56,333 nucleotides of DNA, from NCBI GenBank assembly GCA_017397835.1, contig JAFQHV010000005.1, forward strand, positions 1 to 56,333, given 5' to 3'. The stretch's first letter is position 1. Each line of letters starts with the position of its first letter. This document shows positions 1 to 8,415 of the stretch, piece after piece. Source of the DNA: Oscillospiraceae bacterium (GTDB lineage: Bacteria; Bacillota; Clostridia; Oscillospirales; Oscillospiraceae). Made by a program: the position numbers and the translations under genes. The notes under the pieces were generated by a model that was not told the DNA's origin, ran no database searches, and was given only the letters and a program-made list of their open reading frames with translations.

Positions 1-54
1 AACGCCCGTACCCGCAAGGGTCCCAAGCGTACCGTCGCCAACAAGAAGAAGTAA
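1..54 (+). CDS. rpsM: 30S ribosomal protein S13, C-terminal end (partial)
   Basis: The window opens inside this gene. Seventeen codons and a TAA remain, encoding a lysine/arginine-rich tail that ends in NKKK. A basic tail of this kind, with GPKRTVANKKK, is typical of the S13 C-terminus, which contacts 16S rRNA and tRNA in the head of the 30S subunit. It lies directly upstream of rpsK, as in the alpha operon of most Bacillota (rpsM-rpsK-rpsD-rpoA-rplQ). The ribosome binding site of rpsK follows the stop. The identification rests on a short tail plus gene order. Confidence 0.85.
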   Translation, partial: NARTRKGPKRTVANKKK

Positions 55-67
55 GGAGGGATAAGCA

Positions 68-472
68 ATGGCTGCTGCTAATACCAAGGGCAAGAAAGTT
101 GTCCGCAAGCGCCGCGAGCGCAAGAACGTTGAGAAGGGCCAGGTGCATATCCGCTCCTCCTTCAACAATACCATGGTCACTGTGACCGATGCACAGGGCA
201 ACGCCCTGTCCTGGGCCTCCTCCGGTGGTCTGGGTTTCCGTGGCTCCCGTAAGTCCACTCCCTTTGCCGCTCAGACCGCTGCTGAGACTGCGGCTACCGC
301 TGCGATGGAGTATGGCCTGAAGAGCGTTGAGGTGTTCGTTAAGGGTCCCGGTGCCGGCCGTGAGGCTGCTATCCGCGCCCTGCAGGCCGTGGGTCTGGAA
401 GTCACCATGATCAAGGACGTGACTCCTGTTCCCCACAACGGCTGCCGTCCCCCCAAGCGCCGCCGCGTGTAA
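68..472 (+). CDS. rpsK: 30S ribosomal protein S11
   Basis: This 134-residue protein is of normal S11 length. It has the conserved core with [18 protein letters not shown] near residues 24-41, followed by the Gly/Ser-rich [14 protein letters not shown] segment and the basic C-terminus ending PKRRRV. S11 sits on the platform of the 30S subunit and contacts the 16S rRNA that forms the mRNA exit channel. The ATG follows a GGAGGG ribosome binding site by about 7 nt. It is the second visible gene of the alpha operon, 13 nt after rpsM. Codon use is strongly biased to C-ending and G-ending codons, as expected for a highly expressed gene. Confidence 0.97.
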   Translation: MAAANTKGKKVVRKRRERKNVEKGQVHIRSSFNNTMVTVTDAQGNALSWASSGGLGFRGSRKSTPFAAQTAAETAATAAMEYGLKSVEVFVKGPGAGREAAIRALQAVGLEVTMIKDVTPVPHNGCRPPKRRRV

Positions 473-496
473 TCCGGAAGAAGGAGGAATTAGACA

Positions 497-1099
497 ATGG
501 CTAAAAATATGCAGCCCATCGCCAAGCGTTGCAAGGCTCTGAACCTGTCTCCCGCTGCCATGGGCTATAACAAGAAGGAAACCAACCGCAACCCCAAGGG
601 CCAGATGCGCAAGAAGCAGTCTGAGTATGCCATGCAGATGACCGAGAAGCAGAAGGTCAAGTTCGTGTACGGCATCATGGAGAAGCAGTTCCACAACTAC
701 TACGAGAAGGCCTGCCGTATGCCCGGTAAGTCCGGCGAGAACCTGCTGAGCCTGATCGAGCGCCGTCTGGACAACGTGGTGTTCCGTCTGGGCTTTGCCA
801 TGACCCGCCGTGAGGCCCGTCAGCTGGTCAGCCATGGCCACTTCACCGTCAACGGTCAGCGCGTGGACGTGCCCTCCTACCTGATCAAGGTGGGCGACGT
901 GATCGAGGTTCGCGAGAAGAGCCGCGCTTCCGTCAAGTTCAAGCGCCTGCTGGGTGAGGACGCGGTTGCTGTCAACGTGCCCAAGTGGCTGGACCATGCC
1001 AAGAACACCCTGGAGGGCAAGGTTGTTGCCCTGCCTACCCGCGAGGATATCGACTTCCCCGTGGAAGAGCACCTGATCGTTGAGTTGTATTCTAAGTAA
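497..1099 (+). CDS. rpsD: 30S ribosomal protein S4
   Basis: The 200-residue product matches the usual S4 length. It contains the [19 protein letters not shown] stretch (about residues 35-53) and the S4 RNA-binding domain with [20 protein letters not shown] (about 90-109) and GHFTVNG. S4 is a primary 16S rRNA binder that nucleates 30S assembly, and in several bacteria it also represses its own operon translationally. The N-terminus lacks the four-cysteine zinc site of some S4 proteins, so this is the zinc-free type. An AGGAGG box precedes the ATG. The stop codon sits in a small hairpin (TCTAAG/CTTAGA, 1091-1106). Confidence 0.97.
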   Translation: MAKNMQPIAKRCKALNLSPAAMGYNKKETNRNPKGQMRKKQSEYAMQMTEKQKVKFVYGIMEKQFHNYYEKACRMPGKSGENLLSLIERRLDNVVFRLGFAMTRREARQLVSHGHFTVNGQRVDVPSYLIKVGDVIEVREKSRASVKFKRLLGEDAVAVNVPKWLDHAKNTLEGKVVALPTREDIDFPVEEHLIVELYSK

Positions 1100-1151
1100 G
1101 CTTAGAAACCCTCGAACATTGGTGAGCTGAATAAGGCGGCAAAATGCCGCC
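1091..1151 (+). other. two intergenic hairpins between rpsD and rpoA
   Basis: Two short inverted repeats lie in the 74-nt gap. TCTAAG (1091-1096) pairs with CTTAGA (1101-1106) across the rpsD stop codon, and GGCGGCA (1135-1141) pairs with TGCCGCC (1145-1151). Neither is followed by a T-run, so they are unlikely to be full terminators. They may be RNA-processing or stability elements, or a translational control site in the alpha operon. The function is inferred only. Confidence 0.4.
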
Positions 1152-1173
1152 GCGAGAAGGAGGGTAACATCGC

Positions 1174-2121
1174 ATGGTAGAAATCGAAAAGCCCCGCATT
1201 GAATGTGTAGAAAATCCCGGTGAGAATTCCTACGGCAAGTACGTGGTCGAGCCTCTGGAGCGCGGCTATGGTACCACCCTGGGCAACTCCCTGCGCCGGA
1301 TCCTGCTGTCCTCTCTGCCCGGAACCGCGGTCACCTCTATCAAGATCGCCGGTATCCAGCACGAGTTCTCCACGATCCCCGGTGTGAAGGAGGATGTTAC
1401 CGAGATCGTCCTCAATGTTAAGGGCATCATCGCCAAGCTGCACAGCGAAGGCGTTAAGACCGTTTACATCGAGGCTGTCGGTCCCTGCACCGTCACCGCC
1501 GGTGATATCAAGGCGGACGCCGAGGTGGAGATCCTGAATCCCGATCTGCATATCGCAACTCTGGACGTGGATGCCACCTTGAACATGGAGCTGACTCTGT
1601 CCCACGGCCGCGGCTACGTCCCTGCCGACAAGAACAAGAATGCTCAGTCCGTCATCGGTGTCATTCCCGTGGATTCCATCTACACCCCTGTTGTCAAGGT
1701 CAACTACACCGTGGAGAACACCCGCGTGGGCGATGCCACGGACTATGATAAGCTGACCCTGGAGGTTTGGACCAACGGCACCATCGACGCCCGGGATGCT
1801 GTGAGCCTGGGCGCCCGCATCCTCTGCGACCACTTCACCCTGTTTACTGACCTGTCCGAGACCATGGGCAGCCAGTCCACGGTGGTGGATAAGCCCAACG
1901 CCGAGCAGAGCAAGGTGCTGGACCTGACCATTGAAGAGTTGGACCTGTCCGTCCGCTCCTTCAACTGCCTCAAGCGCGCAAGCATCAACACCGTCGCGGA
2001 CTTGATCTCCAAGACCGAGGAAGAGATGATGAAGGTGCGCAACCTGGGCCGCAAGTCCCTGGAAGAGGTTATCAACAAGCTGGACATGATGGGCCTGAGC
2101 CTGTCCAAGGAAGAGCAGTAA
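1174..2121 (+). CDS. rpoA: DNA-directed RNA polymerase subunit alpha
   Basis: The 315-residue protein has the two expected parts. The N-terminal assembly domain contains [21 protein letters not shown] (about residues 31-50), which forms the dimer and the beta/beta-prime contact surface. After a linker comes the C-terminal domain (about 245-310) with [18 protein letters not shown] and [14 protein letters not shown], the helices that bind UP elements and activators. The ATG has an AGGAGGG box 6-7 nt upstream. It follows rpsD and precedes rplQ, the standard alpha-operon order. A 7-bp hairpin (2111-2117 with 2123-2129) overlaps the stop codon. Confidence 0.98.
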   Translation: MVEIEKPRIECVENPGENSYGKYVVEPLERGYGTTLGNSLRRILLSSLPGTAVTSIKIAGIQHEFSTIPGVKEDVTEIVLNVKGIIAKLHSEGVKTVYIEAVGPCTVTAGDIKADAEVEILNPDLHIATLDVDATLNMELTLSHGRGYVPADKNKNAQSVIGVIPVDSIYTPVVKVNYTVENTRVGDATDYDKLTLEVWTNGTIDARDAVSLGARILCDHFTLFTDLSETMGSQSTVVDKPNAEQSKVLDLTIEELDLSVRSFNCLKRASINTVADLISKTEEEMMKVRNLGRKSLEEVINKLDMMGLSLSKEEQ

Positions 2122-2271
2122 TTGCTCTTTGATCGGTACCGCGTGAGGGGTATGTAACGTTCCGCCCTCACCCACGGCGCGAGCCGTCCGCACTGCGGGG
2201 GACCGGGCCGCAAGGCTGAAAGAACGAATTTTGAATGGATCTCGCCACGCGAGGTCGAAGGAGAGTTTACT

Positions 2272-2616
2272 ATGTCGCTGAAGAACCGTAAGCTGGGCCG
2301 CACCAGCGATCAGCGCAAGGCTATGCTGCGCGCCATGGTCACCTACCTGCTGGAGAACGGCCAGATCAAGACCACCGTCACCCGCGCCAAGGAAGTCGCT
2401 CCCGTGGCGGAGAAGATGATCACCCTGGCCAAGACCAACAACCTGGCCTCCTATCGTTCCGCTCTGGCCTACATCACCAAGGAGGATGTGGCCAACAAGC
2501 TGTTCAAGGAGATCGGCCCCAAGTACGCTGACCGCAACGGCGGCTACACCCGTATCGTCAAGATCGGTCCCCGCCGCGGTGACGCTGCTGAGATGGCTAT
2601 CGTCCAGCTGGTGTAA
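2272..2616 (+). CDS. rplQ: 50S ribosomal protein L17
   Basis: The 114-residue product starts [20 protein letters not shown], close to the canonical L17 N-terminus, and has the [21 protein letters not shown] segment near residues 35-55. L17 binds 23S rRNA near the polypeptide exit tunnel. It is shorter than proteobacterial L17 but typical for Gram-positives. A GAAGGAGAG box lies upstream. A 150-nt gap separates it from rpoA and contains a GTGAGGG/CCCTCAC stem (2143-2171), so its expression may be tuned separately. A strong terminator follows, making this the last gene of the operon. Confidence 0.97.
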   Translation: MSLKNRKLGRTSDQRKAMLRAMVTYLLENGQIKTTVTRAKEVAPVAEKMITLAKTNNLASYRSALAYITKEDVANKLFKEIGPKYADRNGGYTRIVKIGPRRGDAAEMAIVQLV

Positions 2617-2633
2617 TCATCACTGACCTGTGT

Positions 2634-2666
2634 AAAATGCCCCGACCGAAATGGTCGGGGCATTTT
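2634..2666 (+). terminator. rho-independent terminator of the alpha operon
   Basis: A perfect 14-bp stem (AAAATGCCCCGACC, 2634-2647, with its complement at 2653-2666) has a 5-nt loop and a right arm ending CATTTT. It lies 17 nt after the rplQ stop. Its symmetry would let it act on both strands. Confidence 0.9.
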
Positions 2667-2695
2667 GTCAGATGTCCGAAAGAGGAGGAACTCCT

Positions 2696-3937
2696 TTGAA
2701 CGAACAAGCGTTTCGCCGCACCAGAGCGGCCTGTTATTATACCAACATAACGGTCAGTACGGTGGTTTGCCTGCCGCCGCTGTTGTTCAGCACCTTCCGG
2801 AGTCTCTACGGCATTTCATACACCCTGCTGGGTACATTAGTGCTGGTAAACTTCTGCACGCAGTTGGCGGTGGATCTGATCCTCACGTTTTGGGGAAGAT
2901 GCTTCAATACAAAGTGGCTCCTGCGGGGAATGCCGCTTCTGACCACGGCGGGCCTGCTGATCTATGCGCTGGTACCCATTCTGCTGCCGCAGTATGCTTT
3001 TGCGGGGCTGCTATGCGGTACGGTGACCTTTTCTGCGGCGGCCGGCTGCAACGAAGTGCTGATCAGCCCCATCGTAGCCGCTCTGCCCTCGGATGATCCG
3101 GGCCGCGATATGAGCCGGCTGCACTCCCTGTATGGTTATGGCGTCTTGGGTGTGGTGGCAATCAGCACGGTGTTCTTTCGCCTGTTTGGGGCGGAGCGCT
3201 GGCTCTGGCTGGCCGTGTTGTTTGCGGTGCTGCCTGTGGGAGCTGTGGTGATGCTGATCCGTTCACCAATTCCCGAGATTGAACTGAGTGAGCAGAAGTC
3301 GGCCGGCGGCCGGAACAGATTGCTGCGCGGTCCGGTCCTCTTTTGTCTGCTGTGCATTTTTGCCGGCGGTTTGACCGAGTTGACCATGACCAACTGGGTG
3401 TGCCTCTACTTGGAAAAGGGAATGGGCCTGCCCAAGGCGGTGGGCGACGTATTGGGTCTTGCCGCATTTTCCGCGCTGTTGGCAATCACGCGCACCATGT
3501 ATGCAAAGTTTGGACGCAGCATTGAAAAAGTGTTGTGCTGGAGCATGGGCAGTGCGGCGTGCTGCTATGTGCTGGCGGGTGCGACGCCTGTGCCGGCAAT
3601 CGCGGTAGCCGCCTGTATGCTGACAGGAATTTGTTCCGCCATGCTGTGGCCGGGAACGCTGATCCTGTTGGAGGAACGGGTGCCTCATCCGGGGGTGGCG
3701 GCGTACGCCCTGATGGCGGCAGGCGGCGATCTTGGCGGCGCGGCGGGACCTCAGCTGCTGGGCGCCGTGGTGGACGGTATTTCCGCAAGCGAATGGGCGA
3801 CCCGTGTCGGTCGGATGCTGACGCTGTCAGCCGAACAGGTGGGAATGAAAGTGGCCATGTTACTGGCGGCACTCATTCCTGCGGCGGGACTTGCTCTGCT
3901 CCTGTGGGACAGGCGGCGCAGGAGGTGGCTGAAATGA
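2696..3937 (+). CDS. major facilitator superfamily transporter
   Basis: The 413-residue protein is almost entirely hydrophobic, with about 12 membrane segments. Examples are the stretches at SLYGISYTLLGTLVLVNF and LLITAGLLIYALVPILLP-like sequence near the N-terminus, and a polar central loop (SPIPEIELSEQKSAGGRNR) separating two six-helix halves. This is the usual MFS layout. The substrate cannot be read from sequence. The proposed start is TTG at 2696, because AGGAGG at 2683-2688 is correctly spaced for it. An in-frame ATG at 2651 lies inside the preceding terminator, and another at 2672 precedes the ribosome binding site. Only about 30 nt separate the terminator from the start, so transcription is probably read-through. 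The stop overlaps the next gene as ATGA, indicating translational coupling. Confidence 0.8.
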   Translation: MNEQAFRRTRAACYYTNITVSTVVCLPPLLFSTFRSLYGISYTLLGTLVLVNFCTQLAVDLILTFWGRCFNTKWLLRGMPLLTTAGLLIYALVPILLPQYAFAGLLCGTVTFSAAAGCNEVLISPIVAALPSDDPGRDMSRLHSLYGYGVLGVVAISTVFFRLFGAERWLWLAVLFAVLPVGAVVMLIRSPIPEIELSEQKSAGGRNRLLRGPVLFCLLCIFAGGLTELTMTNWVCLYLEKGMGLPKAVGDVLGLAAFSALLAITRTMYAKFGRSIEKVLCWSMGSAACCYVLAGATPVPAIAVAACMLTGICSAMLWPGTLILLEERVPHPGVAAYALMAAGGDLGGAAGPQLLGAVVDGISASEWATRVGRMLTLSAEQVGMKVAMLLAALIPAAGLALLLWDRRRRRWLK

Positions 3938-4410
3938 TCAACACCAGTCTTTGCTACATACTCCGAGACGGCAAGTGCCTGATGCTCCATCGCACAAAAA
4001 AGGAAAATGATCTCAATCACGACAAGTGGATCGGCATTGGCGGCAAGTTCGAGGACAAGGAGAGTCCCGAGGACTGCGTCCTGCGTGAAGTTTTTGAGGA
4101 GACGGGTCTGACACTGACCGACTACCACTATCGGGGCGTGGTCACCTTCGTGTCCGACCGCTGGCCCACCGAGTATATGCACCTGTTCACCGCCACCGGG
4201 TTTGAAGGTGCGATAAAGCAGTGTGACGAGGGTGAGCTGGAGTGGCTGGACTGGGCTCAGCTGACTGTGATCCCTCATTGGGAGGGCGACGAGATATTCC
4301 TGCGGCTTCTGGAGCAGGAGGCGCCCTTCTTCTCCCTGAAGCTGTGTTATGAGGGTGACGTGCTGACCCGGGCCGTGCTGGACGGCAAAACCATCAAGGA
4401 AAGCATATAA
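3934..4410 (+). CDS. Nudix hydrolase, MutT/8-oxo-dGTP diphosphatase-like
   Basis: The 158-residue protein carries a perfect Nudix box at residues 37-59: G37, E43, then REVFEETGL (51-59). This is the Mg-binding site for hydrolysing nucleoside-diphosphate derivatives. The preceding segment, CLMLHRTKKENDLNHDKWIGIG, resembles MutT-type 8-oxo-dGTP sanitation enzymes, but substrate cannot be fixed from sequence. The ATG at 3934 overlaps the TGA of the MFS gene. A much longer in-frame extension upstream would lie inside the MFS gene and is rejected. A strong bidirectional terminator follows immediately. Confidence 0.88.
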   Translation: MINTSLCYILRDGKCLMLHRTKKENDLNHDKWIGIGGKFEDKESPEDCVLREVFEETGLTLTDYHYRGVVTFVSDRWPTEYMHLFTATGFEGAIKQCDEGELEWLDWAQLTVIPHWEGDEIFLRLLEQEAPFFSLKLCYEGDVLTRAVLDGKTIKESI

Positions 4411-4441
4411 AAGGACCGGCGCCAAAGGCGCCGGTCCTTTT
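4411..4441. terminator. bidirectional terminator between convergent genes
   Basis: AAGGACCGGCGCC (4411-4423) pairs with GGCGCCGGTCCTT (4427-4439) around an AAA loop. It is followed by T-rich sequence on the plus strand. It lies between the Nudix gene and the stop of the minus-strand sugar-binding protein and probably serves both. Confidence 0.88.
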
Positions 4442-4473
4442 TATGTTAGGTTAAGAAGTGTGCTGTGGGAAGA

Positions 4474-5502
4474 TCAGCCCATGTAGAAGATGTTGCGGTC
4501 GCGCTGCTCGTCGATGTTCTCGGCATTGTACCACACACCGGCGATGCCCACATCCTCGACATCCTTGCCGTCCAGCTTGGCGATGGCCATCTTGACGGAC
4601 TCGTAGCCGATGTTGTAGGAGTCCTGAGCGACGGAGCCAACCAGCAGAGCGTAGGTGGCACCAGCGTCCTTCATCCAGGTGTACTGGTTGGTACCGGCGT
4701 CGAAGCCGCAGAACAGGATGTCCTTATAGGCGGCGGCGTTGTCGGAGATCTCGGGGAACACCTCGTTGACGACACCCTCGTTGGTCATGAAGATGGCGGC
4801 GGCGCCCCAGTCCTTCAGAGCGGTCAGACCCAGCTTGTACTCGCCGGCGTTGTTGGCCTTAACTTCGCACTTGATGTCCAGAGTGACACCGTCGGCCTTG
4901 GCCAGCTCGTCGATCTTCTCCATGAAGCCGGCGGCGCGGTCAATACCGGTGGCGGTGGAGTCGTGCTGGATGACACCGACCTTGTAGCCGTCAACGGCCA
5001 GGCCGTTGGCCTTCAGGTAAGCGTAGAAGTTCTCGGCAACGACAGCGGCAGCAGCCTTGTTGTTGGTGGCGACGGAACCGATGGTGGGATCCTTGCCCTC
5101 GGTGATGTCGGCGCCGCCGGAGTACAGGCCGGAGTCAAACTCGACAACGGGCAGGCCCTTGTCGTAGGCGGAGACCAGCTCATCAGCAAAGCCGAGGCCG
5201 ATGGTGGCCAAAACGATGGCCTTGGTAGAGGCGTTGTTCAGAGCGGCCTGAACCATCTCGCGCTGGGAGCCGACGAACTCTTCACTCTCGGCGGTGGGGC
5301 CACGGAAGGTGACGGCATAGCCGGCTTCGGCGCCGGCAGCCTCGGCACCGGCCTTAACAGCCTGCCAGAACGCGTGGGTTTCGCCCTTGGCGATAACAGC
5401 GATGGTCTTGGCGCCATCCTCGCCACCGGTGGGAGCGGTGCCACAAGCGACCAGGCCCAGGGCCATGATCAGAGCCAAAGACAGGGAAATAAGCTTCTTC
5501 AT
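4474..5502 (-). CDS. sugar ABC transporter substrate-binding lipoprotein (RbsB-like)
   Basis: The 342-residue protein starts with a lipoprotein signal, MKKLISLSLALIMALGLVAC, with lipobox LVAC and Cys20 as the lipidated residue. The mature part is a type I periplasmic-binding fold of the RbsB/MglB family (Peripla_BP_4), with ETHAFWQAVKAGAEAAG at the start and a second lobe with VGVIQHDSTATGIDRAAGFMEKI. It should deliver a monosaccharide to the membrane complex. It is the third gene of the transport operon, after the ATPase and permease. The 83-nt gap upstream holds two hairpins and a good ribosome binding site, which may explain higher expression. The neighbouring fucI/fucU suggest fucose or a related 6-deoxy sugar as ligand, by inference. 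Confidence 0.92.
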   Translation of the reverse strand: MKKLISLSLALIMALGLVACGTAPTGGEDGAKTIAVIAKGETHAFWQAVKAGAEAAGAEAGYAVTFRGPTAESEEFVGSQREMVQAALNNASTKAIVLATIGLGFADELVSAYDKGLPVVEFDSGLYSGGADITEGKDPTIGSVATNNKAAAAVVAENFYAYLKANGLAVDGYKVGVIQHDSTATGIDRAAGFMEKIDELAKADGVTLDIKCEVKANNAGEYKLGLTALKDWGAAAIFMTNEGVVNEVFPEISDNAAAYKDILFCGFDAGTNQYTWMKDAGATYALLVGSVAQDSYNIGYESVKMAIAKLDGKDVEDVGIAGVWYNAENIDEQRDRNIFYMG

Positions 5503-5525
5503 AAAATGTTCCTCCTTTTAATTAT

Positions 5526-5577
5526 AATTAAAACCGCTTGGGGTTTTAATTCGGATTTGATGGCCGGCACAGCCGGC
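5526..5577 (-). other. intercistronic hairpins upstream of the binding-protein gene
   Basis: Read on the minus strand, a GCCGGC/GCCGGC stem (5563-5577) is followed by a 10-bp AT-rich stem (AATTAAAACC 5526-5535 with GGTTTTAATT 5542-5551) just before the ribosome binding site. Hairpins in this position often stabilise the binding-protein mRNA or partly terminate transcripts, which gives unequal expression of transporter subunits. The role here is inferred. Confidence 0.5.
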
Positions 5578-5585
5578 AGGGACGG

Positions 5586-6614
5586 TTACTTTTTTGCCGT
5601 GGGAGGGACCTTGACCTTGGCGGCAGACTTCTTCTTCAGCACATCCAGCAAAACGGCACCCACCACGATGACACCGGTAACGGCGTAAGTGATGTTGGTG
5701 GCATTGATGACGATGGAGGTGCTGCTGGCCATGGCCAGGTTCAGACCCTGACGGATGATCACGAGGATCATGGAGCCGAGGATGGTGCCCAGGATGGAGG
5801 CGGCGCCGCCGGTGGTGCTGGTGCCGCCGATGTACACGCCGGCGATGGCATCCAGCTCCATGCCGTTACCGGCAGCCAGAGTCAAAGAGGGGTTGGCTGC
5901 GGTGTAGAACAGGGCGGCCAGACCGGCAAAGGTACCGCCGATGGCGTAGGCGATGATTTTATACTTGTCAACGTTGATGCCGGACAGACGGGCAGCCTCT
6001 TCGTTGGAGCCGATGGCCAGAATGTAGCGGCCCACCTTGGTTTTGTACATGACCACCGCGCACAGGATGGTTAGGCCCAGCACCCACACAAGGCCGATGG
6101 GGAATCCGTTCAGGTTGGTAAAGATCTTTTGGAACCAACCGGTGGTGGGGTACTTCACGGCGGTGGTAGCACCGTCACGAGCGACCTGAGCGATCACGGC
6201 GGTCAGACCGCGGGATACCAGCATGGAGCCGAGCGTGGCGATGAAGGGGGCGATTTTACACTTGGCGACCAAAAAACCGTTGAGCAGGCCGAACAGCAGG
6301 CCGACGACCAAAATGACGGGGATGGTCAGCCACAGGGTACCCTCATCAATGGCGACGCCGGTCTTGCACAGGGCGCCGGCCAAAACGGCGGAACCGATAC
6401 AGACCGTGCCGATGGACAGGTCAATGCCGCCGGTGGCAATGACGAAGGTGACACCCAAGGCCAAAATGGCATAGGGGACGAGAGACTTGGTCATGACCAG
6501 CAGGTTGTCACGAGTGGCAAAACCGGGGTTGATCAGGGTAAAGACGGCAAACAGAGCGATTGCGGCCAAAATGATCACAATGTTCTGCATGCCGCTGATG
6601 CGTTTCTTCTTCAT
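5586..6614 (-). CDS. sugar ABC transporter permease (RbsC-like)
   Basis: The 342-residue protein is highly hydrophobic with about 8-10 membrane segments. It matches the RbsC/AraH family (BPD_transp_2), with the motif GGIDLSIGTV (about residues 62-71) and the EAARLSGINVDKYKI coupling segment near residue 220. It forms the membrane channel of the importer and docks to the ATPase. The ATG at 6614 is chosen over an upstream in-frame codon because GGAGGAGAATTG provides a ribosome binding site. Its start lies 1 nt after the ATPase stop, so the two are translationally coupled. Confidence 0.93.
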   Translation of the reverse strand: MKKKRISGMQNIVIILAAIALFAVFTLINPGFATRDNLLVMTKSLVPYAILALGVTFVIATGGIDLSIGTVCIGSAVLAGALCKTGVAIDEGTLWLTIPVILVVGLLFGLLNGFLVAKCKIAPFIATLGSMLVSRGLTAVIAQVARDGATTAVKYPTTGWFQKIFTNLNGFPIGLVWVLGLTILCAVVMYKTKVGRYILAIGSNEEAARLSGINVDKYKIIAYAIGGTFAGLAALFYTAANPSLTLAAGNGMELDAIAGVYIGGTSTTGGAASILGTILGSMILVIIRQGLNLAMASSTSIVINATNITYAVTGVIVVGAVLLDVLKKKSAAKVKVPPTAKK

Positions 6615-6615
6615 A

Positions 6616-8115
6616 TCAATTCTCCTCCCGCATAGTAGCAAGTTGCATAATGTTTTCCTGAGTGGCTTCGCTGATGTCCAGCTCGCCGGTGACGCGGCCT
6701 TCGCACATGACGACCACGCGGTCGGACATACGCAGGACCTCCGGCAGCTCGGAGGAGATCATGATGATGGACTTGCCCTGTTTGACCAGCTCATCCATCA
6801 GCGCGTAGATCTCGCTCTTGGCGCCTACGTCGATGCCGCGGGTAGGCTCGTCAAAAATAAAGATGTCGGCATTTCGCATCAGCCAGCGGGCGATAATGAC
6901 CTTTTGCTGGTTGCCGCCGGACAGGTTCTTCAAAAGCTGCTCCATGGAGGGTGTCTTGGTCCGCAGCATGTCGTTAAACTTTTGAGACTCGGCTTTCATC
7001 CTGTTATCGTTGATCAGTCCCGCGGTGATGAAGTCATCCACGCAGGCGATGACCGAGTTCTCGGTAACGGATTTGTCCAGCATCAGGCCGTAGCGCTTGC
7101 GGTCCTCGCTGAGGTAGCAAATGCCGTTTCGGACTGCCTGTTCCGGGGTGTGGATGTGAACCTTTTTGCCGTTGAGGAAGATCTCGCCGCCCTGGCGGGC
7201 ATCGGCACCGTAGAGGGCGCGGGCCACTTCGGTACGTCCGGCACCCATCAGGCCTGCAAAACCAAGGATCTCGCCCCGGCGCAGCCGGAAGCTGACGTTC
7301 TTAACCTCTTTGCCGGCGCGGAGGTTTTTGACCTCCAAAATTACGTCGGCATCGGGAGGACAGGTGCTGGCAGCCTTCTGTTCACCCATGATCACGCGGC
7401 CAACCATCATTTTCACGATGTCGTCCTTGGTGACCTCGGCGGTATTGACGGTGCCTACGTATTCGCCGTCACGCATGACGGTCACGCGGTCGGAGATTCG
7501 GTTGATCTCGTCCATGCGGTGAGAGATGTAGATCATGCCGATGCCCTTGTCCCGCAGCTCGTTCATGATCTTGAACAGTTCCTCTACCTCGGGCTGAGTC
7601 AAAGCGGCGGTGGGCTCATCCAGCACCAGCAGCTTACAGTCGCGGCTGATGGCCTTGGCGATCTCCACCATCTGCTGTTTGCCAACGGTCAGGGAGCCCA
7701 GCTTGACGGAGGGGTCGATTTTGACTCCCAAATGGTCAAATAACTGTTGGGACTGGCGCTCCATTTCACCGTCGTTGATCAACCCGCCGGACATAGCCTC
7801 GCGGCCAATAAAAATGTTCTGGGCCACGGTCAGGTCGTTCATCATGTTCAGCTCCTGATGAATGACACTGATGCCGGCGTTCTGGGATTCGGCGATGTGG
7901 GCAAACTCCACCGGCTTACCGAAGTACTCGATAGAGCCGCCGTCTTTTTTGTAGATGCCGCACAGCACCTTGATCAGCGTGGACTTGCCGGCGCCGTTTT
8001 CGCCCATCAGAGCGTGGACCTCACCGGCCTTCAGGTCAAAATTGACCCCTTTCAGGGCGTGGACACCGGAGAAATACTTTTGGATGCCCTGCATATTCAG
8101 GATGGTTTCGCCCAT
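6616..8115 (-). CDS. sugar ABC transporter ATP-binding protein (RbsA/MglA-like)
   Basis: The 499-residue protein holds two fused ABC domains, as is usual for RbsA-type sugar importers. The first has Walker A GENGAGKST (38-46), signature LTVGKQQMVEIAKA and Walker B LLVLDEPTAAL. The second has a degenerate Walker A (GLMGAGRTE), normal for the family, with signature LSGGNQQKV and Walker B IFIFDEPTRGIDVGAK. It powers uptake through the RbsC-like permease. It is the first gene of the minus-strand operon; a LacI-type operator and a promoter lie between it and the divergent regulator gene. Confidence 0.95.
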   Translation of the reverse strand: MGETILNMQGIQKYFSGVHALKGVNFDLKAGEVHALMGENGAGKSTLIKVLCGIYKKDGGSIEYFGKPVEFAHIAESQNAGISVIHQELNMMNDLTVAQNIFIGREAMSGGLINDGEMERQSQQLFDHLGVKIDPSVKLGSLTVGKQQMVEIAKAISRDCKLLVLDEPTAALTQPEVEELFKIMNELRDKGIGMIYISHRMDEINRISDRVTVMRDGEYVGTVNTAEVTKDDIVKMMVGRVIMGEQKAASTCPPDADVILEVKNLRAGKEVKNVSFRLRRGEILGFAGLMGAGRTEVARALYGADARQGGEIFLNGKKVHIHTPEQAVRNGICYLSEDRKRYGLMLDKSVTENSVIACVDDFITAGLINDNRMKAESQKFNDMLRTKTPSMEQLLKNLSGGNQQKVIIARWLMRNADIFIFDEPTRGIDVGAKSEIYALMDELVKQGKSIIMISSELPEVLRMSDRVVVMCEGRVTGELDISEATQENIMQLATMREEN

Positions 8116-8160
8116 TCAAACATCACCTTTCCTAAGGGAATAAGAACTGCGGGACGGGCG

Positions 8161-8174
8161 GCGAAACGTTTCAC
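8161..8174. promoter_or_regulatory. LacI-family operator (transporter side)
   Basis: GCGAAACGTTTCAC, a near-perfect palindrome centred on AACGTT, lies in the transporter leader, about 80 nt downstream of its predicted promoter. It matches 13 of 14 bases of the second site at 8369. The repetition plus the adjacent lacI-family gene supports operator function. Confidence 0.8.
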
Positions 8175-8253
8175 CCCGCCAAATCCCTTGCAGCGCCTTG
8201 GTTTTGTCGAAAAAGTGCACAAAAACAAAGCGAATAAACAGCTCGTTTTTTAT

Positions 8254-8282
8254 ACTATAATAAATTTCACTAAAAAAAGCAA
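8254..8282 (-). promoter_or_regulatory. predicted sigma-A promoter of the sugar transporter operon
   Basis: On the minus strand, TTGCTT (8277-8282) and TATAGT (8254-8259) are separated by 17 bp in an AT-rich island. The operator at 8161 lies downstream, so repression there would act as a roadblock. The box call is by eye. Confidence 0.55.
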
Positions 8283-8303
8283 GTGTTTTTTGAAAAAATT
8301 ATA

Positions 8304-8332
8304 TTGACAGAGCAAAAATGATTTTATATTAT
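8304..8332 (+). promoter_or_regulatory. predicted sigma-A promoter of the lacI-family gene
   Basis: TTGACA (8304-8309) and TATTAT (8327-8332) have a 17-bp spacer and lie about 85 nt upstream of the regulator start. The palindrome at 8369 lies just downstream, consistent with autoregulation. Together with the other promoter and the two operators, this accounts for the 300-nt intergenic region 8116-8415. Confidence 0.65.
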
Positions 8333-8368
8333 TAAATAAAAGGAAGCGAGAGCGTTATGCCGCCGAGG

Positions 8369-8382
8369 GCGAAACGTTTCGC
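8369..8382. promoter_or_regulatory. LacI-family operator (regulator side)
   Basis: GCGAAACGTTTCGC is a perfect 14-bp palindrome. It lies 36 nt downstream of the predicted lacI promoter and 33 nt upstream of the ATG. It is almost identical to the site at 8161. Confidence 0.85.
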
Positions 8383-8415
8383 TTTTCCGGGCGGTCAGAC
8401 AGAACGGAGGGTTCC

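Noticed and set aside
1102-2193. A 363-codon frame opposite rpoA
   Set aside because: It is the complement of a confirmed rpoA gene and has no homology to known proteins.
2651-2695. ATG at 2651 as start of the MFS gene
   Set aside because: It lies in the loop and right arm of the rplQ terminator and before the ribosome binding site at 2683. TTG 2696 fits better.
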